From JAVVTR01 sp036653535 (lineage in GTDB: Bacteria > Bacteroidota > Bacteroidia > Bacteroidales > P3), in NCBI GenBank assembly GCA_036653535.1, contig JAVVTR010000007.1:17319-81318 (forward strand): a stretch of 64,000 bases of DNA, given 5' to 3'. Position 1 is the first letter of the stretch; each line of letters opens with the position of its first letter. Below the pieces are notes generated by a model that saw only the letters and a list, made by a program, of their open reading frames with translations, ran no database searches and had not been told where the DNA came from. Below, piece after piece: positions 62,171 through 64,000 of the stretch. A program made the position numbers and the translations under genes.

Positions 62171-63949
62171 TTATTCTATTACTATCACATCCATACGAGC
62201 CATCACCGAAGGACGATCGAGAAACTTAAGGGCACGAATTTGCATAAACCAAGAAGCTAATTCCGGACCAAAAGTAGAGGTTAAATCTTCATTCAAAACC
62301 TTTACTCTCGCTGTGGTCAAGCTACTTATCAATTCAGTATAAGGATTGGGTTCCTTGGGAAATTCTTCTACTTTATACGCCTTTAATTTCGCCAATTTCG
62401 CCGCACCAGATATAGCCGCATCCAAGCCCCCTAACTCATCTACCAAACCTATGGCAATAGCATCTTTCCCGCTCCAAACACGACCTTGACCTATAGAATC
62501 CACCTCAGCCACACTCATTTTTCTTCCTTTAGCTACCTTGCTCGTAAAGCTCGCATAGACATTTTCTATATTTCGTTGCATCAAAGATAGTTCCATTTTA
62601 TTCAATGGACGATCAACTCCAGAGAGTGCTCCAGAATTGGTATTCGTAGAAACTTCATCGAAATTTATGCCTAATTTATCGTTTAGTAGTTTTTTTGCAT
62701 TAGGAATTATTCCAAATACCCCTATACTTCCAGTTAAGGTTGTAGGTTCACTATAAATTTTATTAGCCGCACAGGAAATATAATATCCACCAGAAGCCGC
62801 ATAATTTCCGAAAGATGCCACTACCGGCTTCTTTTTTTGAGCCAAAATAACCTCCTGATAAATAATATCGCTGGTAAGCACACTTCCCCCCGGTGAATTT
62901 ACACGTAAAACAATAGCTTTTACATTCTTATCTGCTGCTGCTGCCTTAATAGCATCCTTAATATTTTCGGTTCCAATGCTATAAGAACTTCCCTTATCCA
63001 TTCCTATTTCGCCTTGAGCATAAATAACGGCTATTTTATTGTTAGTCTTCTTAATCTCTTTTTCCGTCTGCATGTATTTCTGTATGGAAATTAGGTTCAA
63101 TTTATCTTCTTCTTTCACCTTCATTCTCTTCATTAACGAAGTTTGAAACACCTTATAAGGAGCCACTACGTCTACCAATTGGTGCGAAAGGGCATCCTGA
63201 GCCAACATCCCTGCTAAACTATCGGCCGAAAGGTTGAGTTGCGCAACCGAAACCTTACGAGATTGCGCTATCTCTTCTATAATGCTGCCCCACATGGAAG
63301 AAACGAGCACCCTGTATTGCTCCTTGTTTTCAGAACTCATATCGGTTCTAATGAAAGGCTCCACGGCACTTTTAAAACGTCCATGACGAATTACCTGCAT
63401 TTCTACGCCCAATTTAGAGAGCAGATTTTTGTAAAACATCATTTTAATATTCAGACCTTTAAAATCGACAGCACCCTCCGGTTGCAGAAAAACAGAATCG
63501 GCCACGGAAGCCAAATAATAAGCATTTTGAGTGTAAAAATTGGAATATGCGTAAATAAATTTACCCGAAGCCTTAAATTTCGACAAAGCATGGCGCAATT
63601 CCTGTGCGGTGGCAAAACCCATGGTGTTGTTTAATCCGGTATTAAGATAAATACCCTTAATTTTCTCATCGTTTTTTGCCCTATGAATCGCTTCTAAAAG
63701 CGTGTTTAAGCCCAAGGCCTTCTTAACTTTAAACGACTGCCAATCTACATTATCCACAGGATTAGTAGAAGCTCGATCATAGATAGGTTCCTCCAATTTA
63801 ATTTCAAGAATAGAAGAATCCTTTGTTTCTACCACCTGTTCGGACGCAAACATTCCTCCAAGGGCACTAATTAGAAAAATAGTACCAAATGCCGATACAA
63901 TAACAAGCGCTAAAATAGTAGCTAATAATATTTTAAAAAAACTTTTCAT
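62171..63949 (-). CDS. sppA: Signal peptide peptidase SppA, 67-kDa type
   Basis: An inner-membrane serine protease that degrades cleaved signal peptides and quality-control substrates. It is 592 residues: one N-terminal span (ILLATILALVIVSAFGTIFL), an N-terminal half and a C-terminal half of the ClpP-like fold. The catalytic lysine is in the first half (IRHGRFKSAVEPF, Lys193) and the serine in the second (FGNYAASGGYYIS, Ser387), the Ser/Lys dyad arrangement of E. coli SppA. LRVNSPGGSVLTSDI and LTGSIGVFGIIPN are further family motifs. No clear promoter is seen in the last 50 bases of the window. Confidence 0.95.
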   Translation of the reverse strand: MKSFFKILLATILALVIVSAFGTIFLISALGGMFASEQVVETKDSSILEIKLEEPIYDRASTNPVDNVDWQSFKVKKALGLNTLLEAIHRAKNDEKIKGIYLNTGLNNTMGFATAQELRHALSKFKASGKFIYAYSNFYTQNAYYLASVADSVFLQPEGAVDFKGLNIKMMFYKNLLSKLGVEMQVIRHGRFKSAVEPFIRTDMSSENKEQYRVLVSSMWGSIIEEIAQSRKVSVAQLNLSADSLAGMLAQDALSHQLVDVVAPYKVFQTSLMKRMKVKEEDKLNLISIQKYMQTEKEIKKTNNKIAVIYAQGEIGMDKGSSYSIGTENIKDAIKAAAADKNVKAIVLRVNSPGGSVLTSDIIYQEVILAQKKKPVVASFGNYAASGGYYISCAANKIYSEPTTLTGSIGVFGIIPNAKKLLNDKLGINFDEVSTNTNSGALSGVDRPLNKMELSLMQRNIENVYASFTSKVAKGRKMSVAEVDSIGQGRVWSGKDAIAIGLVDELGGLDAAISGAAKLAKLKAYKVEEFPKEPNPYTELISSLTTARVKVLNEDLTSTFGPELASWFMQIRALKFLDRPSVMARMDVIVIE

Positions 63950-64000
63950 AGTGATTTGTACTTATTTATATTTATATTTATTTGTATTTGTATGGTATTT

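Overview
The window is a low-GC chromosomal segment from a member of the Bacteroidota, most likely order Bacteroidales. The evidence is: four very large secreted proteins with type IX secretion (T9SS) C-terminal sorting domains; a porG-uppS-bamA-ompH-ompH cluster arranged as in Porphyromonas gingivalis; promoters of the Bacteroidota type (TTTG, about 19-20 bp, TAnnTTTG); almost no Shine-Dalgarno sequences; and family-restricted proteins (DUF3109, IPExxxVDY-like, C69 dipeptidase). I do not assign a genus.

Layout. 1-2200: class II (B12-dependent) ribonucleotide reductase, cut by the window edge. 2.6-13 kb: two giant T9SS cargo proteins (HAF-like/FN3 modules) and a TPR-LuxR-type membrane regulator, all on the minus strand. 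13.3-17.1 kb: carboxynorspermidine decarboxylase, convergent with a RecD-like helicase that overlaps galE. 17.3-24 kb: envelope operon porG-uppS-bamA-ompH-ompH with its own promoter, preceded by nadK. 24-28.4 kb: a third giant T9SS cargo protein. 28.5-31.1 kb: glutamate/GABA-type antiporter plus glutaminase A, a probable glutamine-driven acid-resistance pair. 31.1-31.7 kb: a 98-bp MITE-like element beside a wrecked DASS transporter gene. 31.7-42.1 kb: crcB, an IPExxxVDY-like protein, a 2076-residue alpha-2-macroglobulin without a thioester motif, a DUF3109 protein, a repeat-rich spacer and a C69 dipeptidase. 42.4-47 kb: acyl-CoA carboxylase/decarboxylase beta subunit and its biotin carrier, a prolyl-oligopeptidase-derived lipoprotein that has lost catalytic residues, and a DMT-family membrane protein.

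47-50 kb is the most accessory-looking stretch: repeats, a perfect 28-bp palindrome, a HipB-like regulator followed by a 31-codon stump of HipA, a Fic AMP-transferase bracketed by two related inverted repeats (the upstream one embedding its promoter), and a minisatellite of eight 18-bp units. 50-55.5 kb returns to housekeeping-like genes: small lipoprotein, MltF-type lytic transglycosylase, HAD phosphatase, a CAT-anticodon tRNA followed by attachment-site-like 11-bp repeats, a methyltransferase and a glycosyltransferase. 55.6-64 kb: a fourth giant T9SS cargo protein, a TPR-AraC membrane regulator and SppA.

How the parts fit: BamA, the OmpH/Skp chaperones and PorG build the outer membrane and the T9SS, and the large CTD proteins are its clients. 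Two of the four cargo genes have a TPR-sensor regulator immediately upstream on the same strand. All family assignments rest on reading motifs by eye; no database search was run.
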